A stretch of 64,000 nucleotides of DNA. Source: Neptunicoccus cionae (GTDB taxonomy: Bacteria > Pseudomonadota > Alphaproteobacteria > Rhodobacterales > Rhodobacteraceae). Numbering within the stretch: position 1 is the first letter of the stretch; every line of letters begins with the position of its first letter. The DNA lies in contig NZ_PKOJ01000001.1 of the NCBI RefSeq assembly GCF_002860325.1, positions 806,001 through 870,000 on the forward strand. Reading direction: 5' to 3'. The notes below the pieces were generated by a model. It saw nothing but the letters and a program-made list of their open reading frames with translations, was not told the origin of the DNA and did no database searches. Both the position numbers and the translations under genes were made by a program. Below, piece after piece: positions 25,354-34,426 of the stretch.

Positions 25354-26997
25354 ATGTCACAGACCACAATTTATTCCGCACGCAAGATTATTACCATGAA
25401 TCCGAACCAGCCCGAGGTAAGCCACGTCGCTGTCCGCGAAGGGCGGGTGCTCGGGGCGGGCAGCCTGGAGGAACTGGCGGTCTGGGGCGATTACACTCTG
25501 GACGAAAGGTTCGCGGACAAAGTGCTGATGCCCGGCTTTGTAGAAGGGCACGCCCACACGATGGAAGGCACCATGTGGCGCAATGTTTATTGCGGCTTCT
25601 TTGACCGGATGGATCCGAACGGCAAGGTCTGGGAAGGTGTGAAGACAATTGATGCCATGCTGGAACGCTTCAAAGAGGCCGAAGCCAAACTGGAAGATCC
25701 GGATACACCGCTGCCGGGCTGGCAACTTGACCCGATCTATATGGATAACGCACTGGTCAGCCGTGCCGATCTGGATTCTGTTTCTTCGACTCGCGCGATT
25801 GGCGTTCTCCATGCGTCCGGACACATCATGAACGTGAACACAAAGGGGCTGGAACTTGCCGGACTGATGAAAACCGGCATCAACCATCCGGGCATTCCGC
25901 TTGGGCCTGACGGCTATCCGACGGGGGAGTTGCGCGGGCCGGATGCCTATATGCCTGTGGGCGAACATGTTGGCTTTGACCGTGAAGTACTGGGCTGTGA
26001 TGCAGAAGGCCTGCGGGACTTTGGCAAACTGTGCGTGCGCACCGGAACGACCACAATCACCGATCTTGCTGCCCGTCTGAATGATGAATCCGTCGAGATG
26101 ATGCTGGATGTGACATCCGAACCAGACTTCCCGAGCCGTATCGTCCCGCTGCGCCATTTCATGGGATCAACGCCCGAGGAACTGATTGCCCATGCAAAAG
26201 AACTTAAAGGGAAATCAACCGATCAGTTGCGGATGGGGATGATCAAGGTTGTGGCGGACGGGTCCATTCAGGGGTTCTCCGCCCGTCTGCGCTGGCCCGG
26301 CTATCACAACGGGGCGGACAACGGATTGTGGTACATCACGCCCGACCACCTGTCGCAAATCCTGAACCTTGCGCTGGAAAACGACCTGCACATCCATACC
26401 CATACAAACGGGGATCAGGCCACCGAACTGGTTCTGGAAACCATGGAAGAAGCGCTGCGCAACCATCCATCGCCGGATCATCGCTATACTTTGCAACATT
26501 GCCAGCTTGCGGATGCCGCGCAGTTTCGCAAGATGAAGCAGCTTGGCATGTGCGTGAATCTGTTTGCCAACCACCATTTTTACTGGGGTGACGAACACTA
26601 TAACCTGACCGTCGGACCGGAACGTGCGCTGCGCATGAATGCCTGCCGCACCGCGCTGGATACCGGCGTTCCAATGGCGATCCATTCGGATGCGCCGGTG
26701 ACGCCACTTGGCCCGCTGTTCACGGCTTGGTGTGCGGTGAACCGGCTGACAGCATCCGGCAGGGTGCAGGGCGAGGGGGAGAAAATCTCTGTTGCGGAAG
26801 CGCTTTATGCGATCACCATCGGCGCGGCCTATACGCTGAAGCTGGATGGTGAGGTCGGTTCCATCGAGATTGGCAAGAAGGCGGATTTCGCTGTGCTGGA
26901 AGATGATCCCACAGCAGTTGATCCGGCGGAACTGAAAGATGTGAAAGTCTGGGGCACTGTACAGGGCGGACGCGTCTTTGCGGCGGCGGACCTGTGA
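25354..26997 (+). CDS. Amidohydrolase family 3 (YtcJ-like)
   Basis: A 547-residue metal-dependent hydrolase. The first metal motif is GFVEGHAHT near residue 60; LHIHTHTNGDQA near 345, TLQHCQLADAA near 378 and MAIHSDAPVTPLGPLF near 447 supply the later histidines and the catalytic aspartate. A composite beta domain is made from both ends (IITMNPNQP... and ADFAVLEDDP). Relatives act on amides and N-acyl groups; the substrate cannot be named. Its last codons overlap the start of the CobW-type GTPase (GTGA), so the GTPase may load its metal. Confidence 0.9.
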   Translation: MSQTTIYSARKIITMNPNQPEVSHVAVREGRVLGAGSLEELAVWGDYTLDERFADKVLMPGFVEGHAHTMEGTMWRNVYCGFFDRMDPNGKVWEGVKTIDAMLERFKEAEAKLEDPDTPLPGWQLDPIYMDNALVSRADLDSVSSTRAIGVLHASGHIMNVNTKGLELAGLMKTGINHPGIPLGPDGYPTGELRGPDAYMPVGEHVGFDREVLGCDAEGLRDFGKLCVRTGTTTITDLAARLNDESVEMMLDVTSEPDFPSRIVPLRHFMGSTPEELIAHAKELKGKSTDQLRMGMIKVVADGSIQGFSARLRWPGYHNGADNGLWYITPDHLSQILNLALENDLHIHTHTNGDQATELVLETMEEALRNHPSPDHRYTLQHCQLADAAQFRKMKQLGMCVNLFANHHFYWGDEHYNLTVGPERALRMNACRTALDTGVPMAIHSDAPVTPLGPLFTAWCAVNRLTASGRVQGEGEKISVAEALYAITIGAAYTLKLDGEVGSIEIGKKADFAVLEDDPTAVDPAELKDVKVWGTVQGGRVFAAADL

Positions 26998-27896
26998 TAA
27001 AGCCGCTTCCGGTAACAGTGATCGGCGGCTATCTGGGGGCGGGGAAAACCTCGCTCGTCAATCATCTGCTGCGCAATGCGGACGGGCTACGGCTGGCGGT
27101 GTTGGTCAATGAGTTCGGCGCGCTGCCGATCGACGAAGACCTGATCGTTGCACAGGAAGACGACATTATTTCCATCGCGGGGGGCTGTGTCTGCTGTTCC
27201 TATGGCTCGGATATGGCGGCGGCCCTGACCGACCTGCGCAAGCTGGATCCTGCACCGGTTCATGTGATCCTGGAGGCGTCTGGCGTGGCGCTGCCCGGTG
27301 CGATTGCGGGGTCTGTCGGGTTGATGCAGGGCTATAGCATGGACGGTGTCGTGATCGTGGCGGACGCAGAGACCCTGCGGGCCAATGCCAACCATAAATA
27401 CATGGGCGATACCGTGACACGGCAGCTTGCCGATGCGGATATTGTGGTGCTGAACAAGGTGGATCTGGTCAACGACAAAACCCGCGCAGACAGCGCGTCT
27501 TTCGCGCGGTCCTACGCCAAAGACGCGCAGCTTTTGATGGCAGAGCATGGTGCCTTGCCGCCGGAAGTTCTGTTGCAAAGCTTTGTCGGGCGCAACCGCG
27601 ACAGCGGCGCACGGCATGACACCAGCGGTTTTGACTCTGTCAGTTTGCCAATGGATCGCCCGTGTGATCCGGCAGCGCTGGGCCATCTTCTCGCATCAGA
27701 GGAATTGGATCTGGTACGTGCAAAAGGCTTTGTGCGGGACGCAGACGGGGCCATCCACGCGGTGCAATCCGTATCACGCCGCTGGAGCAGTGAAGCTGCG
27801 CCCGAAGACTCCCCCATCGGACTGGTCTGCATCGGGTTGAAACCGGGGTTTGACGGGGATGCTGTGGCGCGGAAAATTGCGGATTTGATTGGCTAG
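26994..27896 (+). CDS. CobW/COG0523 family metallochaperone GTPase
   Basis: A 300-residue G3E GTPase of the COG0523 group. Motifs: Walker A GGYLGAGKTS near residue 12, the metal site GGCVCC (CxCC type) near 64, Walker B-like VHVILEASGVA near 91, and base-recognition NKVD near 155. Such proteins insert zinc, cobalt or other metals into partner enzymes. The start is GTG at 26994, overlapping the amidohydrolase stop by four bases, which points to that enzyme as the client; this is an inference. The C-terminal CobW domain is short. Confidence 0.92.
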   Translation: MIKPLPVTVIGGYLGAGKTSLVNHLLRNADGLRLAVLVNEFGALPIDEDLIVAQEDDIISIAGGCVCCSYGSDMAAALTDLRKLDPAPVHVILEASGVALPGAIAGSVGLMQGYSMDGVVIVADAETLRANANHKYMGDTVTRQLADADIVVLNKVDLVNDKTRADSASFARSYAKDAQLLMAEHGALPPEVLLQSFVGRNRDSGARHDTSGFDSVSLPMDRPCDPAALGHLLASEELDLVRAKGFVRDADGAIHAVQSVSRRWSSEAAPEDSPIGLVCIGLKPGFDGDAVARKIADLIG

Positions 27897-27902
27897 GTCA
27901 GG

Positions 27903-28340
27903 CTATTTTTCCAGCCAGATCGTCACCGGACCGTCGTTGACCAGAGCCACCTGCATATCGGCCCCGAACCGCCCTTTGCCAACGGTGATCCCCATATCCG
28001 AAAGTGTGGTGCACAGCAGTTCATACAGCCGTTCGCCCTGATCGGGCGGGGCGGCTGCGGAAAAACCGGGACGGTTGCCGCTTTTGGTGTCCGCGGCAAG
28101 TGTGAACTGGCTGACGACCAGAACGCTGCCTCCGGTATCCAGAAGGGAGCGGTTCATCCGGCCCTCATCATCCTTGAAGATGCGCAAGGCACCGATTTTC
28201 TTGGCCATCCCGTGCACGTTGGCTTCGGTATCCCCCTGCATCGCGCAGGCAAGGATCACAAGGCCCGGTCCGGTTTCCCCGATAACCTCACCGTCTACCG
28301 AAACCGAGCCCTTCCGGACCCGTTGCAACAAACAACGCAT
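27903..28340 (-). CDS. dtd: D-aminoacyl-tRNA deacylase
   Basis: A 145-residue DTD, which removes D-amino acids and glycine from mischarged tRNAs. Signature motifs are present: [23 protein letters not shown] near residue 77 (with SQxxL) and the C-terminal [11 protein letters not shown] (NxGPVT type; the cross-subunit Gly-Pro). The full family length is kept. It follows ytoQ with only one base between, so the two are one operon. Confidence 0.96.
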   Translation of the reverse strand: MRCLLQRVRKGSVSVDGEVIGETGPGLVILACAMQGDTEANVHGMAKKIGALRIFKDDEGRMNRSLLDTGGSVLVVSQFTLAADTKSGNRPGFSAAAPPDQGERLYELLCTTLSDMGITVGKGRFGADMQVALVNDGPVTIWLEK

Positions 28341-28341
28341 A

Positions 28342-28794
28342 TCAGCCGAGCTTGCCTGTCAGGACGTAGGACAGGCATTTCGCCACCTGTGACGGGGTGG
28401 AACAGACAGCTTGCGCGGCGGCATCAACTTCCTTCAGTGCGTGCTGGTGTTCGTCCATTTGCAGCACAATCAGGGATTTGCCGAGCGCATGGGCAAAACC
28501 TGCATCAAAGGCAGCGTTCCACTGGCGGTATTTTTCACCAAAGCGCACAACAACCACATCCGCATCCTTGATCGCCTTGCGGGTGCGGATGGAATTCAGG
28601 TTCGCGCCCTTGCTGTCGTGCCAGAACTTGTTTTCTTCCGCACCCAGAATTTCAACGCCGCAATCATCCGATGCACCGTGGTCTGTGACCGGTGCAGTAA
28701 AGGTGATGTCCAGCTTCTGGGCTGCACATTCGGCAATGATTTCTTCACGCCAGGACGTGTGAATTTCGCCGGCAAGGTATACGTTCAGTTTCAT
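28342..28794 (-). CDS. ytoQ: YtoQ family protein
   Basis: A 150-residue YtoQ-type protein: [18 protein letters not shown] at the start, [20 protein letters not shown] near residue 32, and [40 protein letters not shown]. The fold is expected to be related to nucleoside 2-deoxyribosyltransferases, but the function is unknown. It is followed by dtd and preceded ten bases away by phaR on the same strand. Confidence 0.9.
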   Translation of the reverse strand: MKLNVYLAGEIHTSWREEIIAECAAQKLDITFTAPVTDHGASDDCGVEILGAEENKFWHDSKGANLNSIRTRKAIKDADVVVVRFGEKYRQWNAAFDAGFAHALGKSLIVLQMDEHQHALKEVDAAAQAVCSTPSQVAKCLSYVLTGKLG

Positions 28795-28803
28795 GGGAGG
28801 GTC

Positions 28804-29364
28804 TTAAAGTCCTTCAACTTTTTTCATCAGCTCTGCCAGTTGTTGTTTCACAGCAGAAAGTTCTTCGTCCGCTTCGGTTTTCGGATCGGGTTTGGCCTCG
28901 GCTTCTTTTTGCGATGCAGCGGTGCTGTTTTGCAGTTGCGGCATCCATGCGGCCATCATGGATTGCATCAATTCCGCCTGCTGCTTCTGCCAGTTGGTGC
29001 CAGAGCCGATACCGGAACCGATGCCAGGAATCCGTTCCATCATGGCGGCCTGCTGTTCGGAAAACATCTCATAGGATTTGGACAGGAAATCCGGTAGTAC
29101 GCCTTGGGCGGCTGTGCTGTAAGAGCGCACAAGGCCAGTCAACACATTGACAGGTAGGACATTTTCGCCCTTGCTTTCTTGTTCGGTGATGATCTGCAGC
29201 AAAAACTGACGGGTCAGATCCTCGCCTGTTTTGCGATCCTTGATCTCGACATCGTTGCCCTGTTTGATCAGTTCCGCGATTTCATCAAGCGTCACATATT
29301 CGCTGGTCTGCGTGTTATACAGCCGGCGGCTTGCATAGCGATTGATCAAAATCGTGTTGGTCAT
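28804..29364 (-). CDS. phaR: Polyhydroxyalkanoate synthesis repressor PhaR
   Basis: A 186-residue PhaR. The N-terminal DNA- and polymer-binding domain is clear: LINRYASRRLYNTQTSEYVTLDEIAELIKQGNDVEIKDRKTGEDLTRQFLLQIITEQE. The C-terminal part is a Gln/Glu-rich helix with coiled-coil character. PhaR represses phaP (and often itself) and is released when it binds PHA granules. It lies just downstream of phaP and phaC, and a PhaR-type operator is seen before phaP. Confidence 0.96.
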   Translation of the reverse strand: MTNTILINRYASRRLYNTQTSEYVTLDEIAELIKQGNDVEIKDRKTGEDLTRQFLLQIITEQESKGENVLPVNVLTGLVRSYSTAAQGVLPDFLSKSYEMFSEQQAAMMERIPGIGSGIGSGTNWQKQQAELMQSMMAAWMPQLQNSTAASQKEAEAKPDPKTEADEELSAVKQQLAELMKKVEGL

Positions 29365-29439
29365 GGTTTCCCCGAAATGCGCGGTAATGCTGCACCGTAG
29401 CGCAGTTCATTGCGTATTCAAAGGGGGAAACCAAACGTA

Positions 29440-29469
29440 AAAAAGGGGCACCGGCAGACGGTACCCCTT
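29440..29469 (-). terminator. Intrinsic terminator after the phasin gene
   Basis: On the minus strand, AAGGGGTACC pairs with GGTGCCCCTT (one G-T wobble) around a 7-base loop, followed by TTTTTTA. It separates phaP from phaR. Confidence 0.85.
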
Positions 29470-29511
29470 ATTGTGCAGTTTCCGTGGGAGGTCGGAACCC
29501 GCGGTAAAAGC

Positions 29512-29937
29512 TTAGGCAGCTTTCGCTTTGGCTGTGACGTCTTTGGTCGCAGCAGCAACTTCAGCCTGAATGTCTTTGCCAGCGGCAACGAACAGTTCAA
29601 CAGCTTCCAGTTGGGCAGCTTTTGCAACTTCAGCGTAAGCAGCCAGTTTCTCTGGCAGGGACTGTGCCTGAGCAGATGCGAAATCAGAAGCAACAGTCGT
29701 GTATGCGGAAGGGTCTTTTTGAACCTTGTTCGCAGCTTCGAAAGATTTCAGTGTTTCGGCTGTCCATGTGTTGGTCAGTTCTGCATTTTTCTTAGCAGCT
29801 GCCAGCGCAATCTTGCCCATTTTTACGTTGAATTCGGCAACATTCTTAGTCGCGTCGTCAAACGTTTTTGTGTCAATTTTGAAAGCAGCGAAGAATTCTT
29901 CAGTTGCTTTTGCGAAGTCGAAGTCTTGGTTTGCCAT
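29512..29937 (-). CDS. phaP: Phasin (PHA granule-associated protein)
   Basis: A 141-residue phasin. It is helical, Ala/Lys-rich and without cysteine: DFDFAKATEEFFAAFKIDTKTFDDATKNVAEFNVKMGKIALAAAKKNAELTNTWTAETLKSFE, then an SLPEKLAAYAEVAKAAQLEAVELFVAAGKDIQ segment. It coats polyhydroxyalkanoate granules. The ATG at 29937 follows AAAGGA; the longer frame to 30018 overlaps the promoter. Its own promoter (29995-30023), operator and terminator make it a single-gene unit, fitting high expression when PHA builds up. Confidence 0.93.
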   Translation of the reverse strand: MANQDFDFAKATEEFFAAFKIDTKTFDDATKNVAEFNVKMGKIALAAAKKNAELTNTWTAETLKSFEAANKVQKDPSAYTTVASDFASAQAQSLPEKLAAYAEVAKAAQLEAVELFVAAGKDIQAEVAAATKDVTAKAKAA

Positions 29938-29994
29938 CGGGTTTGATCCTTTGATCGGAATTTCGGAGCCAGCATGATCGCTGCCTGTGAGAAA

Positions 29995-30044
29995 GATATA
30001 GATGCTGCGCTGCGGCATTTCAACAAAATAATGCTGCAGTGCAG
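29995..30044 (-). promoter_or_regulatory. phaP promoter with PhaR-type operator
   Basis: On the minus strand: -35 TTGAAA (30023-30018), a 17-base spacer and -10 TATATC (30000-29995). Ten bases upstream of the -35 lies CTGCACTGCAG (30044-30034), which fits CTGC-N3-GCAG, the PhaR operator form I recall from Rhodobacter. A further TGC-rich segment, GCCGCAGCGCAGC, lies inside the spacer. Confidence 0.65.
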
Positions 30045-30054
30045 AATAAATCTC

Positions 30055-31833
30055 TTAAATCCCTGGTTTCAGGACATAACTTCCGGGTGCAGGTTCGATT
30101 TCAGGGTTATTTTTATTGCCCAGCTTACGGGCCGGTGTGGTTTTTTCTTCGTCTTTTGCCAGCCACTCGGACCAGCGGTGCCACCATGATTCCTTTACGT
30201 AAGTCGCATTCTCCAGCCAGAACTCCGGATCGCGGGGGGGATCAGGGTTGTACCAGTGTCCGTATTTATCTTTGGACGCGGGATTAACGATTCCGGCAAT
30301 ATGCCCGCTTTCGGACAGGAGAAAGGTGCGTTCCCCGCCCGTTTTGGTAAGACCGCGAAATGTGCTCGCCCAAGGCGCGATGTGATCCTGAATCGTAGAC
30401 ACTGCAAAAATCGGCCGTTTGATCTGGGCCAGACGGATCTTTTCCCCCAGCAGTTCGAATTTTCCTTCGACAAGCTCGTTATCAACATAAAGCTTTTGCA
30501 GATACTCCACCGCCATACGCCCGGGCAGGTTGGTGCTGTCGGCATTCCATTGCAGCAGATCAAAGGCGGGTGGGGCCTCTCCCATCATGTAAGAACGTAC
30601 AGCAGGGGCATAGACCAGATCACGCGCCCGCAGGAAACTGAAGGCGCGGGACATGAAATAACTTTCCAGATAGCCGGTTTCCTCGACCTGCGCCTGTATC
30701 CCTTTCAGAAAGCCGGGTTCCAGAAAGTTTCCCAACTCGCCAGGGTTCTTGAAATCCGTCATTGTGGTAAAGAACGTGGCCTTGTTGACCTTTTGATCCT
30801 CACCAATGGCTGTCAGATAGGCCATTGCACAGGCGAGGAGGGTGCCGCCGATGCAATATCCCGCCACATTCGCAGTTTTCTGTCTGGTGATCTCCAGTAC
30901 CTTGTCGAGCGCGACCAGCAGGCCTTCTTCGAGATAGGTGTCAAATCCGCAATCCGCGTAGCTGGCATCCGGATTGACCCATGAAACAACAAAAACAGTA
31001 TGGCCCTGATCAACTGCATATTTGATCAGGCTGTTTTCGGGTCGCAGATCGAGGATATAGTACTTGTTAATCCACGGCGGCAGGATCAGAAGGGGCTTCT
31101 TGTAAACCTTGGTGGTGCTCGGGCTGTATTGTATCAGCTGGAACATGCGGTTCTGGAATACCACGGAACCCGGTGTTGTGGCGATATCCTTGCCCACGAC
31201 AAAGGCGTCCGGATCGGCCAGACGCACGGCGATCCCCTGCTGGTTGCTTTCCAGATCGGCAACAAAGTTCTGCAATCCGTCTACAAGAGACTGGCCGTTG
31301 GTTTCCATCGCCCGCTCCAGTGCATCCGGATTGGAGGCCAGAAAATTGGTGGGCGCGAACATGTCCACCACCTGTTTGGCAAAGAAATTAACCTTCTCGC
31401 GCTCCCGTTCCGGCAGATGGGACATGTCCTTGGTGATGGTTTCAATGGTTTTGGAAGACAGCAGATACTGTTGCTTGATCATCTTGAAATAGGGGTTCTT
31501 TTCCCAATTCTCGTGCTTGAAGCGCTTGTCCTTCGTAGGTTCGCTGTCCTTTTCTTCGACATTCCCGGCCATTTGTTGCTGAATCTCTGACCAATTCTTC
31601 AAACTCTCGGTCCAATAGCCGACTTGCGCCTCTATGATACGGCTCGGATCGCTCATCATTTCAGCAAAATAGGCTGCTGCAGCCTTAGCATAGAACTGGT
31701 GATCGGGGGTTTCGAGGTTTGGACTGTGACTTTTTCGATCCGCTAGCGCAGCCATCATTCTCTTGGTTAAGTCGTTAATTTTGTTTAAATTCTGCTCTAA
31801 AATCTCTGCGTCAGGTGACGTTTGGTCAGTCAT
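30055..31833 (-). CDS. phaC: Class I polyhydroxyalkanoate synthase
   Basis: A 592-residue PhaC, which polymerises (R)-3-hydroxyacyl-CoA. The catalytic triad is visible: cysteine 327 in the lipase-like box GYCIGG, aspartate 483 in STIQDHIAPW and histidine 511 in SESGHIAG. The N-terminal domain of about 190 residues is typical for class I. The ATG at 31833 follows GGAGG; a frame to 31872 was rejected. It is divergent from phaZ, and the 56 bases between must hold both start signals. Confidence 0.97.
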   Translation of the reverse strand: MTDQTSPDAEILEQNLNKINDLTKRMMAALADRKSHSPNLETPDHQFYAKAAAAYFAEMMSDPSRIIEAQVGYWTESLKNWSEIQQQMAGNVEEKDSEPTKDKRFKHENWEKNPYFKMIKQQYLLSSKTIETITKDMSHLPEREREKVNFFAKQVVDMFAPTNFLASNPDALERAMETNGQSLVDGLQNFVADLESNQQGIAVRLADPDAFVVGKDIATTPGSVVFQNRMFQLIQYSPSTTKVYKKPLLILPPWINKYYILDLRPENSLIKYAVDQGHTVFVVSWVNPDASYADCGFDTYLEEGLLVALDKVLEITRQKTANVAGYCIGGTLLACAMAYLTAIGEDQKVNKATFFTTMTDFKNPGELGNFLEPGFLKGIQAQVEETGYLESYFMSRAFSFLRARDLVYAPAVRSYMMGEAPPAFDLLQWNADSTNLPGRMAVEYLQKLYVDNELVEGKFELLGEKIRLAQIKRPIFAVSTIQDHIAPWASTFRGLTKTGGERTFLLSESGHIAGIVNPASKDKYGHWYNPDPPRDPEFWLENATYVKESWWHRWSEWLAKDEEKTTPARKLGNKNNPEIEPAPGSYVLKPGI

Positions 31834-31889
31834 AATTAAACCTCCATTAGTGAGGATTGCACTAGTATTCACTCATCACTTTACGCAAC

Positions 31890-33263
31890 ATGCAGGCAAA
31901 GAGACAACAAAAGGTTCAGACTGTGACCATTTATGACATGAGCGAAAGCATGCGCCAAAGCAGTGCTTGGGTGGGTGCAACGACCAAGGCCTTCTGGCAG
32001 AATCCTGCCTTCTCCGTAACCATGAGTCCGCTTCCCGCGCTTTTCTCCGCATGGGGCGAAGTCACGGAACGCACCTTTGAGAAGGTGGCAACAAAACCGT
32101 CCTGGGGGATCGACAGCGTTGTGTCGGCGGATTCCGACTATCCTGTGACAAAGCAGATCGAACTTGAACTGCCGTTCTGCAACCTGATCCACTTTACCGC
32201 CGAACGGGATCGCCCGGTAAACCGCCGCGTGCTTCTGGTAGCACCGATGTCAGGGCATTATGCAACTTTGTGCCGCAAAACAGTGGCCAGCCTGCTGCCA
32301 AACTGTGATGTCTATGTCACGGAATGGAAGAACGCGCGGGATGTACCCCTGTCAGCCGGAAAATTTGACGTAGAGGATTACACCAAATACGTGGTAAAAA
32401 TGCTGCGGCATCTGGGCGAGAACATTCATGTTATCGCTGTTTGCCAGCCGGTCCCCCTGACTTTGGTAGCAACTGCGATGCTGGCCGAAGACGAAACCGC
32501 CCCGCAGCCCCGCACCCTGACTCTGATCGGTGGGCCGGTTGATCCGGATGCCAACCCGACAGAGGTGACGGATTTTGGCAACCGCGTGACAATGGGGCAG
32601 TTGGAACACAGCGTTATTACACCTGTCGGCTTTGCTTTTGCCGGTGTCGGGCGCAAGGTTTATCCGGGTGCTGTACAGCTTTCCTCTTTCATTGCGATGA
32701 ACGCGCAAACCCACGCCAAAGCCTTTGCAGACCAGATCGGCGCTGTGGCCCGTGGAGAAGCTGCAGATCTGGATCGTCACAACAAGTTCTATGATGAATA
32801 TCTGGCCGTGATGGATATGCCTGCGGAATTCTATCTGTCGACTGTAGATCGCATCTTCAAACGCCGCGAAGTGGCGCGGAATGTGTTCAAGGTGGACGGC
32901 AAGCTTGTGGACATAAGCAAGATCACAAAAACTGCCGTGAAGATTGTCGAAGGTGGGCGCGATGATATTTCTGCTCCGGGACAATGCCTCGCGGCGTTGG
33001 ATCTGCTGCCGGATCTTCCAGAGGACATGCAGGAGACATTCCTAGCACCTGATGCCGGTCACTACGGTATCTTCAGCGGCAGCGCGTGGCGCAATGACAT
33101 CCGCCCTGCGGTGCTGAACTTTATCGACAAGCACAACGATGTGCCCGAAGCGCCGGCCAAAGCCGCGCAGGCCCCCAAAGCAGAGGCAGCAGCGAAACCG
33201 GCGAAGAAAATGCCCGAAAAACTGGGTAAGACTGACGCCGCGAAACCTACAAAGAAGGCTTAA
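31890..33263 (+). CDS. phaZ: Intracellular polyhydroxyalkanoate depolymerase
   Basis: A 457-residue PhaZ of the intracellular type, which degrades stored polymer. The alpha/beta hydrolase core has VLLVAPMSGHYATLCRKT near residue 113, the nucleophile elbow AVCQP (catalytic cysteine near 183), and APDAGHYGIFSG near 395 with the histidine. From residue 418 there is an Ala/Lys/Pro-rich tail with repeated PAK/AAK units, unusual for the enzyme core. The start may be GTG 31923, which follows AAGG and gives the more usual beginning TIYDMSESMRQSSAW; ATG 31890 has no visible ribosome site. Confidence 0.94.
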   Translation: MQAKRQQKVQTVTIYDMSESMRQSSAWVGATTKAFWQNPAFSVTMSPLPALFSAWGEVTERTFEKVATKPSWGIDSVVSADSDYPVTKQIELELPFCNLIHFTAERDRPVNRRVLLVAPMSGHYATLCRKTVASLLPNCDVYVTEWKNARDVPLSAGKFDVEDYTKYVVKMLRHLGENIHVIAVCQPVPLTLVATAMLAEDETAPQPRTLTLIGGPVDPDANPTEVTDFGNRVTMGQLEHSVITPVGFAFAGVGRKVYPGAVQLSSFIAMNAQTHAKAFADQIGAVARGEAADLDRHNKFYDEYLAVMDMPAEFYLSTVDRIFKRREVARNVFKVDGKLVDISKITKTAVKIVEGGRDDISAPGQCLAALDLLPDLPEDMQETFLAPDAGHYGIFSGSAWRNDIRPAVLNFIDKHNDVPEAPAKAAQAPKAEAAAKPAKKMPEKLGKTDAAKPTKKA

Positions 33264-33284
33264 CAGGCCTTCTTCCAGCGTGCA

Positions 33285-33315
33285 GGGTAAGGCATCCACA
33301 GGAGGAGCCTTACCC
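33285..33315 (+). promoter_or_regulatory. Hairpin carrying the ribosome binding site of the DUF2855 gene in its loop
   Basis: A perfect 9-bp stem, GGGTAAGGC (33285-33293) with GCCTTACCC (33307-33315), encloses a 13-base loop containing AGGAGGA (33300-33306). The right arm touches the start codon ATG at 33316. The loop shows the ribosome site while the stem blocks its spacer; there is no T run, so it is not a terminator. Confidence 0.75.
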
Positions 33316-34389
33316 ATGCCCGCAGTCACCCGTGTTCTGACCGACCAGAGAGCCATTACCCGACAAAAGCAGGACCAATGCGCAGCCGCACCGCTCGACG
33401 AAGGGCAGGTGCGTCTTGCGATCGAGAGTTTTGCGCTGACCGCCAACAACGTGACCTATGCGGCCACGGGCTTTGAAATCGGTTACTGGAAATTCTTTCC
33501 GGTTGAGCAGGACGGGCAGGGGCTGGTTCCGGTCTGGGGCTTTGCCCGCGTCGTTAAGAGCCGATCGGATGTTCTGCAAGTTGGCGAACGGTTGTACGGG
33601 TTTTATCCGATGGCAACCGAACTGGTGATTGATCCTGTCGCCCACGGGCGCAGTGCGGTGCGGGACGCGGCGCCCCATCGGGACGGTTTGCCGGAGGTAT
33701 ACAATCTTTATTCCCGCGTGGGCCCGGCGGCATCCTCCGATGCTTATCAGGCGCTGATGCAGCCCCTGATTGCCACCTCCTATCTGTTGTTTGACTGGTT
33801 GTCGGATAACGAATGGTTCGGCGCGCAACAGATCATTGTCGGCTCGGCCTCCTCTAAGACCGGTCTCGGGCTTTGCGCCTTTCTGGCGGAACAGGCTGGC
33901 CGGCCTTACAAAGTGGTTGGACTGACCGGTTCAGGCAATGCAAAATTCGTAAGCGAACTTGGATTCTGCGACGAAGTCTTGACCTACGACGAGGTCGGCC
34001 AGCTGGAACGGGTGGCTTCCGTCTACGTGGATATGGCGGGCAACGCGACGGTCAAACAGGCACTGCATGCGCGGCTTGACGGGGTGCTGAAACATTCCAG
34101 CGCCGTTGGGCTGAGCCACTGGGACCAGTTTGCAAAACCCGAAGGGTTGGCTGGCCCCAAACCTCAATTCTTCTTTGCGCCTGCCCAGATCGCCAAGCGC
34201 AAGGCGGATTGGGGCAAGGGCGTGATTGAGAGTAAGATTACAGAAGCCACCGCGCAAATAGTGGTTGATGCAGCGCGTTGGTTGACGCTGGAGACCCATG
34301 AAGGTCTGGAGGCTGCCTTGCAGCCTTTTGCCGATCTGGCCGAAGGGCGCGCCGACCCGAAGACAGGGCATATCGTGCGGGTCGGGTAG
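33316..34389 (+). CDS. DUF2855 family protein
   Basis: A 357-residue DUF2855 protein, distantly like quinone oxidoreductases but without a clear NADPH motif. Typical blocks: ESFALTANNVTYAATGFEIGYWKFFP near residue 37, GLVPVWGFARVV near 70, GERLYGFYPMATELVI, and IVGSASSKTGLGLCAF near 175. Its function is unknown. It follows phaZ by 52 bases and may share its transcript, so a link to PHA turnover is possible. Translation probably depends on the hairpin at 33285-33315. Confidence 0.88.
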   Translation: MPAVTRVLTDQRAITRQKQDQCAAAPLDEGQVRLAIESFALTANNVTYAATGFEIGYWKFFPVEQDGQGLVPVWGFARVVKSRSDVLQVGERLYGFYPMATELVIDPVAHGRSAVRDAAPHRDGLPEVYNLYSRVGPAASSDAYQALMQPLIATSYLLFDWLSDNEWFGAQQIIVGSASSKTGLGLCAFLAEQAGRPYKVVGLTGSGNAKFVSELGFCDEVLTYDEVGQLERVASVYVDMAGNATVKQALHARLDGVLKHSSAVGLSHWDQFAKPEGLAGPKPQFFFAPAQIAKRKADWGKGVIESKITEATAQIVVDAARWLTLETHEGLEAALQPFADLAEGRADPKTGHIVRVG

Positions 34390-34426
34390 GATTGCCTGCG
34401 GCGCGGATATTTTCAGAAAATGGAGC

